Below are positions 32,577-46,400 of a DNA stretch of 64,000 bases, piece by piece (within the stretch, counting starts at the first letter, position 1; the number at the start of each line of letters is the position of its first letter). This DNA is from Owenia fusiformis (Eukaryota; Annelida; Polychaeta; Sabellida; Oweniidae). The notes below the pieces were generated by a model that was given only the letters and a program-made list of their open reading frames with translations, was not told where the DNA came from and did no database searches. The DNA lies in NCBI GenBank assembly GCA_903813345.2, contig CAIIXF020000002.1, forward strand, positions 26,853,223-26,917,222. The letters are read 5' to 3'. A program made the position numbers and the translations under genes.

Positions 32577-32827
32577 GCGTCTTCATTAACCTCTCCTTTT
32601 CTAGTCGTAGGCCCATCCCTTTGTTATATAAACTGTACAGTCACTGACATACTACATAACAATACTGGAGACCTATTATTGAAATTGGTAATATTTCGAT
32701 TTGCTTGCCAAGAAATTCGATTCATGGTTAATCTAAATCTCTTATACCACCACAGAGTTATCGCTATGCAACCAAATAGTATAAAAATAGTTGTACCATT
32801 TCGAGCAGAAAGTAATTTAATAAACAT
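32577..32827 (-). pseudogene. Candidate exon of a type II membrane protein, possibly broken
   Basis: Starts MFIKLLSARNGTTIFILFGC with a hydrophobic anchor followed by a basic flank (WWYKRFR), as in Golgi type II enzymes. The frame meets a TAA near 32624, then continues open and polar (RDGPTTRKGEVNEDATG) up to a CAG|GTAAAT donor. No downstream exon was recognised. It could be a broken gene or chance. Confidence 0.28.
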
Positions 32828-34247
32828 TGTATTTATCTATATATTTTACTTCTAAACAAGCAGGGCATAAACAGTCAGTCGTGTAGAAGATAAATATTTT
32901 CCCTTCCTGCGATTGCTTTGATAAGTGAGCTAACGTTTTCGGGTCGCGTTAGTAACGCATGGTAGCCCTATTGTAAACAGGGGATCACTTTTAATGTAAC
33001 CATTTCAAAACAAGCCAAAAGCTATTACACAGTTAGGTTACCATACTGTAAAGCCTCAGACACATTTCCTCTACGGTCAGCGTATGGCAGCCGTAGCTTA
33101 ACAAACTCAATATAGAACATTTACATCGTACTGCTTATCCCAATGTTTATCATGTTAATGCTGCATATTCTCTTGATTTGGGGAAGCAGTACGGTTGCCG
33201 TGGATCAGATGTGGGCGAGGCATACCCAGAGAGGGGTGACATTTGGGGGTTATTGTGGGAATAACAGTCTGGGTTTGCATTCGGCTGTATTTTGTTATAA
33301 CCGTTTGACCATGACCATCATTAAATCATCTGGAGAACTAATTTTATTTCACTAAACGATTTATCATAATGAGGTTACGCCATTTACTAACATATACAAG
33401 TTACCGAAAATCAACTTCTCCAGTTACACTACAATGGATGTTTTTTAATGATAGCTAGTGATAGGGGGATGATATGGTATGCTTGAGCAATTAATCCACA
33501 TATAATCTTTAGGCTCAATGTCAAGATTCGTTCCTGAATCGGAATGATTGACAATTTATCTGATTTATCTATCAATTTTGTCTGAGTTAATATAAAGCCA
33601 AGTGGAATTATAAAGATATTTTCTAAGGAATTTGACTGCTCGACAGTAATCTTAAAAGACATAGATTTCTGCGATATGCTCGTTCAAATAGATTACGGCA
33701 AATCCATAGTCAAAACAATGATATTTTAAGTGAATAAGTCATTCTTAGTCTAAAAGTACGATAAATCTAGATCTAAATGTGTTTATACCTCGTACTTTGC
33801 TGTGCTTAAGATTGAAACCACAACATTTAAAACAATTCCGCATTTCTTACACCCCTCCAAAACCAAACCTCTAACGGACAATCTGTTACAATCTGGTTAC
33901 AAATGAATGTTTAGCGATTTGAAAACATCAAATTTGTCATTTTCCGATAAAAAAGCTCCAAATACATGAAATATAAACAGGCTTTTTTTAAAACGAGCTG
34001 TCCATTGGGAATTCGGTGAAGTCGAACCTTGAGGAACTCGAGAGTATTCTACGTTTACTCTTAATTCTTATCGTACCTAATTACTAATCGAGTTTCTCCA
34101 TTTGGGTAAATATATATCTTATTACCTCACATCAAAACAGATCATAAACAATAGCTATAGGGTTTCTAGAGGGTGGAATTCATTAACTTTTGCTAGCATT
34201 GCAAGACATCTAAAGTTTTGAGGAGAGTGTACAACGGTATCAGATTG

Positions 34248-34331
34248 TACCCTGCGCGCAGAGTCTAGTTATAAACTACTGCTCAAGACGAAGCTCTCTT
34301 TTGAGAAGCGAAGAACGAATGCAAAGGGTAA
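34248..34331 (-). repeat. Dispersed MITE-like repeat, copy A
   Basis: TACCCTGCGCGCAGAGTCTA ... GACGAAGCTCTCTTTTGAGA ... GCAAAGGGTA. Related copies lie at 51985-52050 and 58447-58826 in the opposite orientation. Confidence 0.6.
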
Positions 34332-34369
34332 TCAGATCGAATAGTAAGAATATATTGGAGTCATGCACT

Positions 34370-34860
34370 GGGAAGTTATGGATACATTGAATATCCCGAG
34401 GGAATGAAATACATTCACTTGGATATGGAATATATTTCCGGTCGTTATGTCCTTGAAACCTCGTTAGGTATGGAATACATAAGGGTTGCACTTGGAGGTT
34501 TGGGATACAGGGAATGTCCGGAGGGATATTCAATATATCTTCCCGAGGGCCCGAAGAGACCAGGGTGAGATATGTCCGAGGGATGTATCCTGTATCAGAA
34601 CCGACCGTGCATATAGAGGTTGGGAGGGATTCAATGTGGGGAGGAACAATATGATATACTATCACGAGGAATAAACTCACATTTAATCCCGACCAGTGAA
34701 TATAGAGATTATCCTATATGAGGTTCAGGATATTGGGATTATCCCGAGGCAAATATAATATATTTGCCCGAGGGCCGCAGGTCCCGAGGGAAAATATATT
34801 ATATTGGCCAAGGGATAATCCCAATATCCTGAACCGACTATAGGATAATATGTTTATCCC
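34370..34860. repeat. Foldback repeats built on CCCGAGGG
   Basis: The main part (34703-34850) is a hairpin: GGTTCAGGATATTGGGATTA at the left and its inverse at the right, around a centre reading GCCCGAGGGCCGCAGGTCCC. The preceding part (34480-34610) is a related, diverged unit (CTTCCCGAGGGCCC, TGTCCGAGGGATG, GATACAGG/CCTGTATC). Confidence 0.7.
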
Positions 34861-37488
34861 ATACCAATCTTGGCCATCTGGTTTACATTGTTCAATCGTG
34901 GAAATATTTTAGAATATTCATGTCCAGTTTTGTTTTCTTGGCCGTGGGTTGATTTTCCTGTTCTCTCAAATATTCCCACATTTATTTTCTCGAATTTTTG
35001 ATTGATTAAGTGGATGCTCTTTCCCTTTTTTAAACCATCAAACAGATCCCGATTGTCTGTGTTTCTCCATTGTAGTTTACAGTCATTACGCGAACGTTAC
35101 AAATTATGAACAAATATGCAAGCGGCGATTATGACGTAGCGGGCAGATATACTATATCTGCCCGCTCGGAGCGGGACGTAAAGCTATATCTGCCCGCTGA
35201 TGAAAATATAAGTTTTTACAAACCAGCTTTATGTACCCGTAACACGTCCAAATATGGGATAAAAACTTTTATCCCATGATATTCATGACTCTCTTCATAA
35301 AATCCTTAGTTCCAAATTCATATCTGATTTTTGTATAAAACAACAAAATATGACTTGCTGTATGACATTTTGAAATATGAAAAATCTCTTGTATAACATA
35401 AACACACCAACATAAAAAAGTAACAATACGTAAACATGTCCATCACAGGACATATCCGACTATCCACTTATTCGTGTAAGTATCATAGATCGATAATAAT
35501 GATCTTAAAAAGATGGCAGGCAATATGGTTCAACCCCCCCCCCCCCCCCGATGTATATGGATGCACTGTTGACGATGTATGAGTAAACCTCAATCTATGA
35601 TATTCACTACTGCCATCTTTATATCGGCCTCAAGGCATCACATAATTTTAGACAGAATGAACACGCATTCTCATGGCAGAAATTATAAAATAAATGCTAT
35701 ATGCATGAATAGATGTCTCTGCATACAGTGTCCTTGGGCTTTGATGGGCCTGGTGGTTCATTACGTAAAGTAAGTTGATGGAGCAAGTTGACATGGGCAG
35801 CTTGAAGTTCATTTCGTTTTCACTGCAAAAAACAGCGCATTTATACTGCTTAATTTTGAGTGATTCGGCCACTATCTATGAAGCTCTTCATGGGGGAGGA
35901 GATAAAACCATGACAAGAAGAATATCAATGTACCGATTTTAATTATTTTTCTCTGGTGGGTACATAAGACATTGATCGTTGAAGTAAGCATGAATTCGAT
36001 CTGTTTTTTCTTGAGGACATTGTAAACTAACATTTCGGCCTATGGCAAAATAATTGTGGTGTGCCTTCACAAGAATTTTACCGCTCACCCAGTCGAAAGG
36101 GTGAATATGGAAGTATTTCGCTACACAATTCAGAGAGAACGGATCAGTTTCTATTAACAATATTTATCAAATGTCAATAGTCCATTTTACTGACGAGTTG
36201 AAAAAAGTCTTTCTGGAATTAAATTAATTTTTCCCCCGAGATCGTCAATATGAGACGGGACTATGGTTAGCTAACTTCACTTTCTTTTTTAATTCAATAT
36301 AAATTAAATAGTTCACGGTGTATCAATTTCAGTCTGGAGAGTCAAGTTGTCACCTTGACAACTGTTTAACAAGCGACCTTGGATGCAGTGACTGGTGATA
36401 TAATGCACTGCATTTATACAAAATACCGCTAACTGGATCTTTATTTCTACATCTTCGTTCACTCGGCTCCCATCGGTCGCGCAGTGAAGACCGAGCGTGC
36501 GAAGATGTTATTTCTAAGTATCACGAGTGTTTCATGTTAATGTACTTTTAATGATGATAAATCATTTTTTGTAATTGTTAATCTAACATGATCTTATATC
36601 ATTAAGCCGATATTAATTACCAAAACTATATATTATATGATCTTACGAGAAACTTATGGTTATTTCAACCCGCTTAATGATTGGCAATCACATTTGTACT
36701 CTCAAATCTTTGACCTCTTCTCAAAATAGAGATATTGTATATTGAATATTGTAAATCATTTTAATAATAGCTCGGATAGAATTTATCAAGATCCGCTGTA
36801 TCTGATCTATCATTGTCAGGAAGCAAAGTGTTTGATGGATATGTACAGTAATTTCCATTAAATTTACATCAAATGATTTGAGCTTCTATAAGCATTGTTG
36901 ACGTTTAAACAATACCTTAATTTAGTGATTGGAATTAAAAAAATATATTAACATATGCGAAGAAGCATATACATGAAATGTCCTTGCCCTTGTACCTCCT
37001 TGGACTAGTTAACCTGGGTCAGTGTCAGTGATCAATAGCTTCACAAAATAAGCATTTGACAATAGACTAATATGAAAAATGGGAGAATAATTAGACATAA
37101 TTATTAGTAAAAGTACACTTATAAACATGCGTTCATTTCCCTTTGTATTTGACGATAAGGATTATTGGAACAAGGATTGAAGGTAAATTTACTTTGATAA
37201 CTAGTTTTGTTAATTTTATTACATATTCATTTAAAATTCAGGATGACCGCCTATATACAACTAACATTTCTAACTTGCGCAGCCGGTATGCGGAAGACAT
37301 ATGATATTTTATTTTGTGATATATGTTCTAAAATCCCCAAGATGTCTCAAAATATCGTGAAATAGCAATATGGAGCATATGTTATGTATTACTAAATAAA
37401 CTGCTTGTATTGATCTATATGATCAAATTATATAACATTTATTGTACAGCCAACCATTTGATACACCCTCTTCTTTCTTTCAGATAGT
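34861..37488. other. Intergenic upstream of the cupredoxin gene
   Basis: No gene seen. Holds a short hairpin at 35138-35194 (AGCGGGCAGATATACTATAT...), a poly-C run near 35529, and a hairpin at 36448-36510 (ACATCTTCG...CACTCGG with its inverse). TTATATAAC near 37428 could serve as a TATA box for the gene starting at 37489. Confidence 0.45.
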
Positions 37489-40400
37489 ATGGCTTGCAGA
37501 TTTCACCTTGGTAAGTGAGCCTTGAAATGTTTTCTCAATCAATAAATTTTTATGTTGTTGTTAAAAACAACATGCAAAGTTTTTTGAATTGTATATATCT
37601 AGCATTCAAACTTCGAAACTAAAAAGATACATGCTTTCGATAAGTCTCAGGTGTTTTAGATTGAGTAAAGGTCATACAGTGCATCAACCATCTTCGATTC
37701 TATTTACATTGTACTTTATAGCATTTAATACATATTGTGCGGTCGTAATGTAGCTTTGGTATCCCGTCGATATCGTGTTTAATGTGTCTCAAACTTCAAT
37801 GGGAGTTTTTGATAATGTTATTGTTTTTCAAGCAAGAATTTAACATTGAAAATCATAACTGCTCAAAAAGTGTATAGATTCAGTTTGATTTTGATATTAT
37901 TTGTTCGGTATACTGACAGTTTTTTCGATAATTATCCGATAAAGAAGAAATTTAAAAAAGATATTACTTAATATTTTTCGTCAAAGACAGAATATCCTAA
38001 ACAGCGCATTTTATTTCAAAATGGCCGCCGAAAAATTGAGTGGAAAAAATGAAGTATCGAACGGTCACGTGACCGTTCACGAGAATTTAAACTAGATGAT
38101 TTTCTTTCGGTAACTTGATTTTATTCATTAAAAATGTCTATTCAACTTTCATCATTTTAATGTATTCGACTGTACTTTTCAAATTATAGTGAATTTTTCT
38201 CCGAACCGCTTTTATAACTTGTCTTGCTAAATTTAAACTTAATATATTTTCTTAATTGTTTCAATACACAATTGAAAAGTGGACAAACTTTGTAATGATC
38301 CTAAAAACAGTTTGTCAGTAAAGCTTTAATGCTTTAATTTTAAAAAAGTAATATTATTAAAATGGCTAAATAATATATTTAGTTTTACATTCCGTGAACG
38401 CGCAATTAAAGAGCAGCATTTGCTTTACACAAAAACTCAACCCTTAATTTAGGGTCATATGGTCTAGGATTATTCATTCACACACGCATCATACCCATTT
38501 TTCTTAAATGTGATGAGAAACCCAGGCAGAATTGGACGGCTCAAAATATTTAGAAACCCTGTATAATTCATGTGTGGAAATGTCGCAAATCTTTTTATTT
38601 CAGCTCTGACGCTTCTGATGTGTGTCTTCGGGGCGGCAATATCAGGTACTATCTCATAAATCCTATCCTATTTGTAAATGTTGAGTACAATAGTAGTTTA
38701 AACTGTACATCAAAATTAGACATATTATTTGGAAATTGTATGTTGGATGTACGTTTGGCCCTAAAATGGCATCAGTACAAATGAAATCATATGATATATA
38801 TTATTATGTTCAATGATATCTTCAACATAAAAAATAGTAATCACAAGAAGGTATAATACACCTGTATCATTATGGAATGTTTTTTGCTTCATTATTCGTA
38901 TTTTACAAAATGTATTCGTATATTGAACTTTTGAATTTCTTAAAAGCACATTTATGTTCGTTACTTGAGTATTTTTATTCATTGTTTGTATTTTCTGTTC
39001 GTTATTCTGATTTGTTTCGTTAAAACGTATTTTATACTGAAATACATTCAAAAGTCCTCAAAAGGCATTTGTAAGTGTCACATTATATTTCCGTATTCAA
39101 ATAAATTTAAGTTCATTTTGTACCTTTTTCTGCAAATATATTAGTTTATATCTACGAGCTGAATGTCAAATTTATCAATGAATAAGTACTTGCATTGGCA
39201 TTTTATTTTTTAATTGTCGAATTTATTTTCGTAACAAGGTAATATGTTTCCGTAAAAGTGCACATTTACTGTTCGTAAATATTGTCATTTGTATTCGTAA
39301 ATTGCACTTATATATTCGTTTTTCATTGGATCATTGAGGTCACGTGATCATTCTCAACGAGACATGGTCAAAATCATCACCCCATCCCCCTAACAAACAT
39401 AGAACTCTCGTGTCACGTGACATGTGCCTCGAGACTTGCAGTTTATATTCGTTAACTCACATTTATATTCGTAAAGTTTCATTTTATTATTCGTTAATGT
39501 ACGGATATTTCTTTGCTTTCTGCAATTATTCATGGGTAATTTGCAAGATTACTATTCGTAAAATAAATTTCTGCGATATAATAACAGGCAACTTATTTGA
39601 AAGGAGCACGTACATGTAGGTTATCGCAAACAATTTCAAACGATTCTAACTTGAATTATGAATATTTTCTGATCATGAACATGGGTGTATCTTTTAGATC
39701 CATTCAATATCTTCAAGAAAAGTTTCCAAAATTTGATGGTTACCGACTTCAAATAACTTCAAGTAGTGTTATACAAGCCCGTACCCCAATAAAAGTATAT
39801 ATTTTTTGAAAGCTTACATGATGAACTATCATTTAGAACCATATTTGTACAGTTTAAGGGTTTTTATAAGAGTATATGACATGTTCAAACATGGAAAAAT
39901 AAAAAAAAAATATCGCAAAATTATCTCGAAAACAAGATACACCATCAATACCTTTTTGGGTCTTCTTGTTCCCTCTGATAAGCATACATTCTTAGTTATT
40001 AACTAGGCTCAGGATGAGTTCACATAAATTACAGATAGAAGTTGGGCGGTACTCAAAACCAAAGCCAAAACCCACAAGTGAAAGGTTGTGTAGTGAATGT
40101 GGGGTAATTGAGGATGAGCTTCACTTTATCACAAGCTGTACAAAGAACTTAAAACACAGAGAGCTTTTGTTTGAAACTTTAGAATCTGATCTGAAACAGT
40201 GCAAAGATCCAGATAAACTGTTTGAAACTATTATGTCTAGTAAAAGCTCTCATGTTAACTTACATTTAGCCAAATTTGTATATCACTCTTTTAACAATTT
40301 GGAAAATGATTAATATTATGTAAACATTTTTTTAAAACACATGTATTATGGATACACCACACTGATATCATACCCTGACATGTGAAACTGATGTAAAGTA

Positions 40401-43400
40401 GTTTTGTAGTATGTAGTTGTAGTTTGTAGTTTTTGTACACTGTAGTGACTGATATGTCATTTACATGACATGGTTATTGAGTCAATAAAAGATATATATA
40501 TATAGTAATAGTGAAAAAATAAATATTACTACATAACAGTCCAGGACCACGCCCCCTAGATTGCCCACGCACCCTACATGTAGATCGCCCACATACTATA
40601 GATCGCCCACATACTATAGATCGCCAACATACTATAGATCGCCCACGACTTGTAGATGACCTAGGTGGCTGCTGAGGTTCAAAATCACTGTGGAGAGGTA
40701 ATATATCGTATAAATATGAAAATGTGTCACTAAAACATCAGATACGTTACTCATAAGTAGTTTTAGGCATGGACACCTGTCATTTTGTGCGTACCTGGCA
40801 TTTTACAAGCAACTAATCAGAGTCCCCACGTGACCGCGCCATTTGGCGCTATTGGGCACTAAAGGGGATATTGAAGGGGCAATGGACCAATCAACATACT
40901 TTTTCAAAAATGTTGACCTAATTTTCACCAAAAATGCAACCTATTATTATATTGTTCAATGCATAATTAGAATGTGCTTTGAGACATGTTCGATTTCTTA
41001 AAAGGAAAATTTGATTGCTCCAGGGACTTTAAAGATATTCAATTTGGATGACCAAAATGAACTGAAACCAATGGATAGCATGAGATTTTTCAATGGAGAA
41101 ATAACATGGGGAACACTTATCTTAATGCAATTAAGTTTTTCTTTCAAGAACTATTTGGTACATCAAAATAAAGAATAGTAATGCATTAAACATTGTAAAA
41201 AATGATTGCATTTTTGGTGAAAATGGGGTCAACATCTTTGAAAAAGTGTGTTGATGGGTTAATTGCTAGTTAAATAGCTCCGAGTTTGTTTGAATTTATT
41301 ATTACTGTGCATAATTTTCTTTGAGATAATGAATTGATCTAAAAGATAAACTTGTCTTCATTGTCAGAAAATAGTCATAATCCAAGATATAACCTTCTGA
41401 AATTGTTTGCGATAACCCACGTGCTCCTTTACGAATTATAAGCTGTAGTTGGCGAAAAATAAATTGTTAGTTACAAATATTTCCAGTCCTTACAAACACA
41501 AAATGCAACCGATTTAGGGAATTTATTTGTCTATTTGATACATCATATATGTATTTGTAACTTAGGCATTTTATTTGTAAATGTAACATAAATATTCGTA
41601 TTTATAAGGGAATTTATTGCAAACGAATAATGAAGCAGTTATACATGGTTTGTTCGAGTTTGCACATAAACCTGGATTGTGTACTCGATTGTGTGATTCC
41701 ATCCACGTCACGTTCCTTCTTTTAATAAATTAAGGTGATCCGAATGACGGTTGTCCCTCTGAAGGTTCGCTGACGGAGACACTGCTGAACCTAGACAATA
41801 TGAATCCTGAAATCATACAGGTAGGGTTGGATTTTTTAAGATAGTACCACTCGAAATACAACTTATCGATAATTTGTACATTTCGAATAATTTAATGTAA
41901 ACAGCATTTGATCTTTTCATAGTATTAACAGTGAGTAAACGCAACGTCAGCATATCACATATCACTACGTCCTTCCGTATCAAGTCAAGTGCAAGTCAAG
42001 TTGGACTTGTCCTTCTTCCATCAGAAGTGCATCCTATTTTCTAACTGATTGTATTCATTTTGAATCGAATTCACCTCTCTTAAATTTCGAAACGTTTGAA
42101 TTACGTAACCTTCTCTGGGAGTAGTATTATTAGGGGGTAGAAACGCGTGTACAGGATGAGCCTGTTTTTAGGTAAGGACACACTGGAAAACGATCACAGG
42201 CTACCGAGTAAAATTAGATCAACCTCTCTCTGGATCAAAAATGAAGGTCTGCGTCCAGTACTTCTAGTTGTACCAGACGAAAATACTGGACGCGTTTATA
42301 TCCCCTGATTTTTTTTAATTTTTATATTTCCTTTATTTCATAATACATCATACAAACAGATACAGGGCCTACGCCGAAGCATTATTGGCCCTGTTTACAT
42401 TTGGGGTTCCCAGTTCTTTACATTATGCAAACAACTGTTCTTATGGCCATCTTTCATTTACATTCAATTACAAATGTAATTAATAATTTAGTTGTGCTTC
42501 AAGACATGTTTCATTTATAGTGAACTGTGATTCAAGGTCTTACTTTCATTTATTGGTCACAGTTTTAACGTCTATCATTCAGGTATCACACCAGTGTGTT
42601 GCATCCAGGTGATAACATGCGATCCGAAGATAGCCGAGCACACTATCTTATCCTGTTATCTCTGATGCAAGGTTGCCCGCGAACGGCTGCCTTACCTAAT
42701 TGATTGACGGTAAATGAATTCATACTTGAACACTTATATCTTAACAGGTAGTACAGTGCCCTTGAGCAGCTACCTGGGTTGTCACCGCATTTTCAAAAAC
42801 GTTGTCGTGTCTAGGAGTACAGTGCCCTTGAGCAGCTACTATGCGACGACACTGCATGATTGGCAGCTCACCTTTCATGCTATCTTGGTTGTATATGTGT
42901 ATAACTTTCAAAAGCATTGCACACGCTCGGTCAAATTACGTCATAATATTTGATAATAATGTTTGCATTACTTGTACCTTCGACAACGGGATTTAGCCAA
43001 ATGTAGTAATTGTAACTTGTTAAATATGTATTACAACAATATATAGTATATTATACAATTGTGCGAGTTTATGTTGTCTTTTATAAATAGCATCTTATGG
43101 AATAAGTGTGGTTTGTGAAAGACAGTTGACTCCGCCCAACACCGTGAGTTATGGCTCTGCTGACTTACTGTGTTAGCTCTGTGTACAGCAATGTAACGTT
43201 CTATTCTTTCTGGTCCTCGGCCTTAGAACAGCTCTAATTCCGAGGCACCTCGTTACGTTTTTGTTTTAGCTATCCGCCATCCACCCCACCACTCATCCAC
43301 TAATGACGCATTTTGACCGACATTTGGCGCCATCTTTCATTTACATTCAATTACAAATGTAATTAATAATTTAGTTGTGCTTCAAGACATGTTTCATTTA

Positions 43401-46400
43401 TAGTGAACTGTGATTCAAGGTCTTACTTTCAATTATTGGTCACAGTTTTAACGTCTATCATTCAGGTATCACACCAGTGTGTTGCATCCAGGTGATAACA
43501 TGCGATCCGAAGATAGCCGAGCACACTATCTTATCCTGTTATCTCTGATGCAAGGTTGCCCGCGAACGGCTGCCTTACCTAATTGATTGACGGTAAATGA
43601 ATTCATACTTGAACACTTATATCTTAACAGGTAGTACAGTGCCCTTGAGCAGCTACCTGGGTTGTCACCGCATTTTCAAAAACGTTGTCGTGTCTAGGAG
43701 TACAGTGCCCTTGAGCAGCTACTATGCGACGACACTGCATGATTGGCAGCTCACCTTTCATGCTATCTTGGTTGTATATGTGTATAACTTTCAAAAGCAT
43801 TGCACACGCTCGGTCAAATTACGTCATAATATTTGATAATAATGTTTGCATTACTTGTACCTTCGACAACGGGATTTAGCCAAATGTAGTAATTGTAACT
43901 TGTTAAATATGTATTACAACAATATATAGTATATTATACAATTGTGCGAGTTTATGTTGTCTTTTATAAACCCTGTTAAAGCAGTTACAATATAGGTTAA
44001 AATAGGTCACAATGTAAAAATGATAGATCTAGAACATATTTATGAACATGAAAATAATCGTGAAAACGTGAAGACAGGTCAGAGATATATGTACAAATTA
44101 ATGAGTATTGGACTATTTAACTTCCTTGACAATAGACTGTAAAAATTCGGCTGTTAATTCAATAGCCTTTTTATTTGTAATTTTGTCAAGAGAAGGATCT
44201 GCAAAAAGCAGAAAGTCTACCCTGTCTTCCTGTTTTCTATTATTAAAAGAGCTTAGATTAAAGGATGGCAGTCCCCCTAGTTCTCTGTGAAAATTGAGTC
44301 TTTGTTAAAAAGAGGGCAATGGAGCAATAGGTGTTTGGTTGATTCAGTAGAGTGACCACATTTACATTTGGCATTTGGAATATTTTTGAAGTTATGTGTA
44401 AAAAGATGCTGCCTAAAAATGAGATCACATCTCGTTTTATTTAAGACAATTTCTTTATCTCTGGATAGGTTTAATCTTGGGGTTGTGAATTCTTTCTTTT
44501 TCCCATTCAAAAATGTTCTAATTTTATACTTAAATGAGTTGCGTGAGTGTGCTTGTTGCAGTTCATCAGGTAAATTATCCCATAAAATACTGGATAAAGC
44601 TGTAAACTTCCTAAGTTTAGCAGATGCTTTGAATGGAATTTTAAAATCATTGCTACGTCGAAGTCTTTTGTGATTTACCTGATTCTTATACTGCTCAAAA
44701 ACATTAGAAACATATGAAGGCATCTATAATTATTTACAAAGTCACGCATAAAAACTAGTTTTTTTTTCTTTTCTTCGATTGGATAAGGATCTCCATCCAA
44801 GACATGCCATCGGTAAAAAAGGTTTCAGTTAAACAAACCTCTTATCATAGCAATGTCGAATCAAAACTGTACGAGATCAAGAAGAAAATGGGGAATTCAA
44901 CTTTGGTTCAGAAATCAAGAAGACAAAACAGCGTATACGTACAGATCAGTATACTAAATAAACCGATAATGTTATAAGTGGTAATGAATCATTTTGCTAA
45001 ATGTCTAAAAATCGACAATTTATTGAATAAGTCTATTTTGTAGGCTGAGCTTAAACTTTGCCTCAAGTCAAAAGATAAACAAGTCAGAAAAGCAGCTAAT
45101 ACCGTAAAGAAAAAGAGAATATTGAGAAAATGTATCAAAACTGTTGAAAAACTTGTGAAGGTATATGACAAAGTTCGAAATATCCTATATTCGTTGAAGG
45201 AATGTCTGAACAAGGGCACGACAACCACAACTGAAAAAATGATGATTAATGGCCGTACGTATCACCTCTGACATATACTACTTGGTTTTATTGTTTTAAT
45301 TGAAAACATGTTCACGACTTCACGATGAAATGAAAATGACTGACCGAGTAGATATGATGATACCTTGTTTTTAAAATGTTTACAGAAGCACAAATGCTTT
45401 TATTCATGGTGTTAGAGATTTGTCCTGGTGACAGCAACCACTGTAAAAACAAATAAGATCTTTTTGAAAATTTTGATTAGCTCTGTATGCTATAATACAC
45501 TCTGAATTTGACTATTCTAGCATGTGATCATCTTGAAGCAGAAGGAGGAAACGTTACAATAGACTGGGCGTACCGGATGTACGAGCCTAAATGTGTATAC
45601 AAGGGTATGGGACTTCTTTTCAGTATAACACAGTGTATGTTTAGAATCATATGTTGTTTACGGTAGATATACTAATGTGTATCTAATGTTTTAAGTAAGT
45701 TGTTTTAAATATCATTCGAAGAGAAATACACTCCCCTCTATAAGTTTGGCAACCTTAGCTTCCCCATTGAACTACGTGTTAAAGCCTCTTTACCTTTGAA
45801 TTTTTATTTACTTAACTCACGATGAAAATACTTATACTGTTAATGGAAACGTAATTTGACTTTCTTTCCAAAACCTCCAAATTTTCTTACTTTTTTCCTC
45901 AATTGCAATAGGTCGAAAATTGATGATAAATTTGATGAATTTTTTTAAATCGACATCCCCATGTTAACCAATGGGAAATGGTAGGTTTGCCAAGTCATAT
46001 GACAGAATATCCACCCATCAGAGTCCTTGCAAAAAATACGAGTTAGGTAGGCAATTGAATTTGCTAACTTTATTTAACAAAAAATCGATACGTTTCTTCA
46101 GGATTTACAAAGTTATAGGGCTTTAAAGTCAAAATTGTTTTTCAAAAAACCTCTCCCATTGAAATAACACAGGAGGCGAAAAATGATTTTCAAAAATGAC
46201 TTTGAAGCTCTCTATCTTTGGTATTCATCAACTAAACAAAATACTTACTGTACAAAAAAGTTAGACAATTCAATTTTCTATATAAAAATATTTTTTGCTG
46301 AATCTTTTACTGAATAGATATCCTGATTTCTGATTTGCCCCGAACCCACTATTTCCCATTGGTTTACATGGGAATGACGATTTTCAAAAATTCATCAAAA

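Larger units (their letters stand above)
31971..34247. other. Intergenic, mostly empty
   Basis: Apart from the candidate exon and the 46-bp duplication near 32.5-32.8 kb, I see only AT-rich DNA. A 70-codon plus-strand frame at 33143-33355 starts with a hydrophobic leader (MFIMLMLHILLIWGSSTVAV) but has no recognisable continuation. Confidence 0.45.
39603..41434. mobile_element. Inner inverted-repeat element
   Basis: Ends AAAGGAGCACGT...GGTTATCGCAAACAATTTCA and the inverse at 41397-41434. Weaker similarity between the ends continues for about 75 bp. It sits inside the ATTCGTA-rich element and itself contains a LINE 3' fragment. Confidence 0.65.
38887..41638. mobile_element. Outer inverted-repeat element with ATTCGTA-rich subterminal repeats
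   Basis: A 15-bp end (TGCTTCATTATTCGT) is found inverted at 41624-41638. Both flanks (about 38890-39560 and 41440-41640) are diverged ~30-bp repeats around ATTCGTA. Subterminal repeat clusters of this sort occur in several cut-and-paste elements; the family is not identified and no target duplication is clear. It lies in intron 2 of the cupredoxin gene. Confidence 0.5.

Noticed and set aside
34276-34680. 134-codon minus-strand frame
   Set aside because: It is an open reading of the CCCGAGGG repeat region with no recognisable protein pattern.
42714-43836. Two identical 79-codon frames
   Set aside because: Both lie in the 641-bp direct repeat; identity comes from the recent duplication, and no family is recognised.
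42447-43970. Direct 641-bp repeats as the two LTRs of a retroelement
   Set aside because: The spacer is only 242 bp and non-coding, the ends are not TG...CA, and no primer site or target duplication is seen. A plain segmental duplication fits better.
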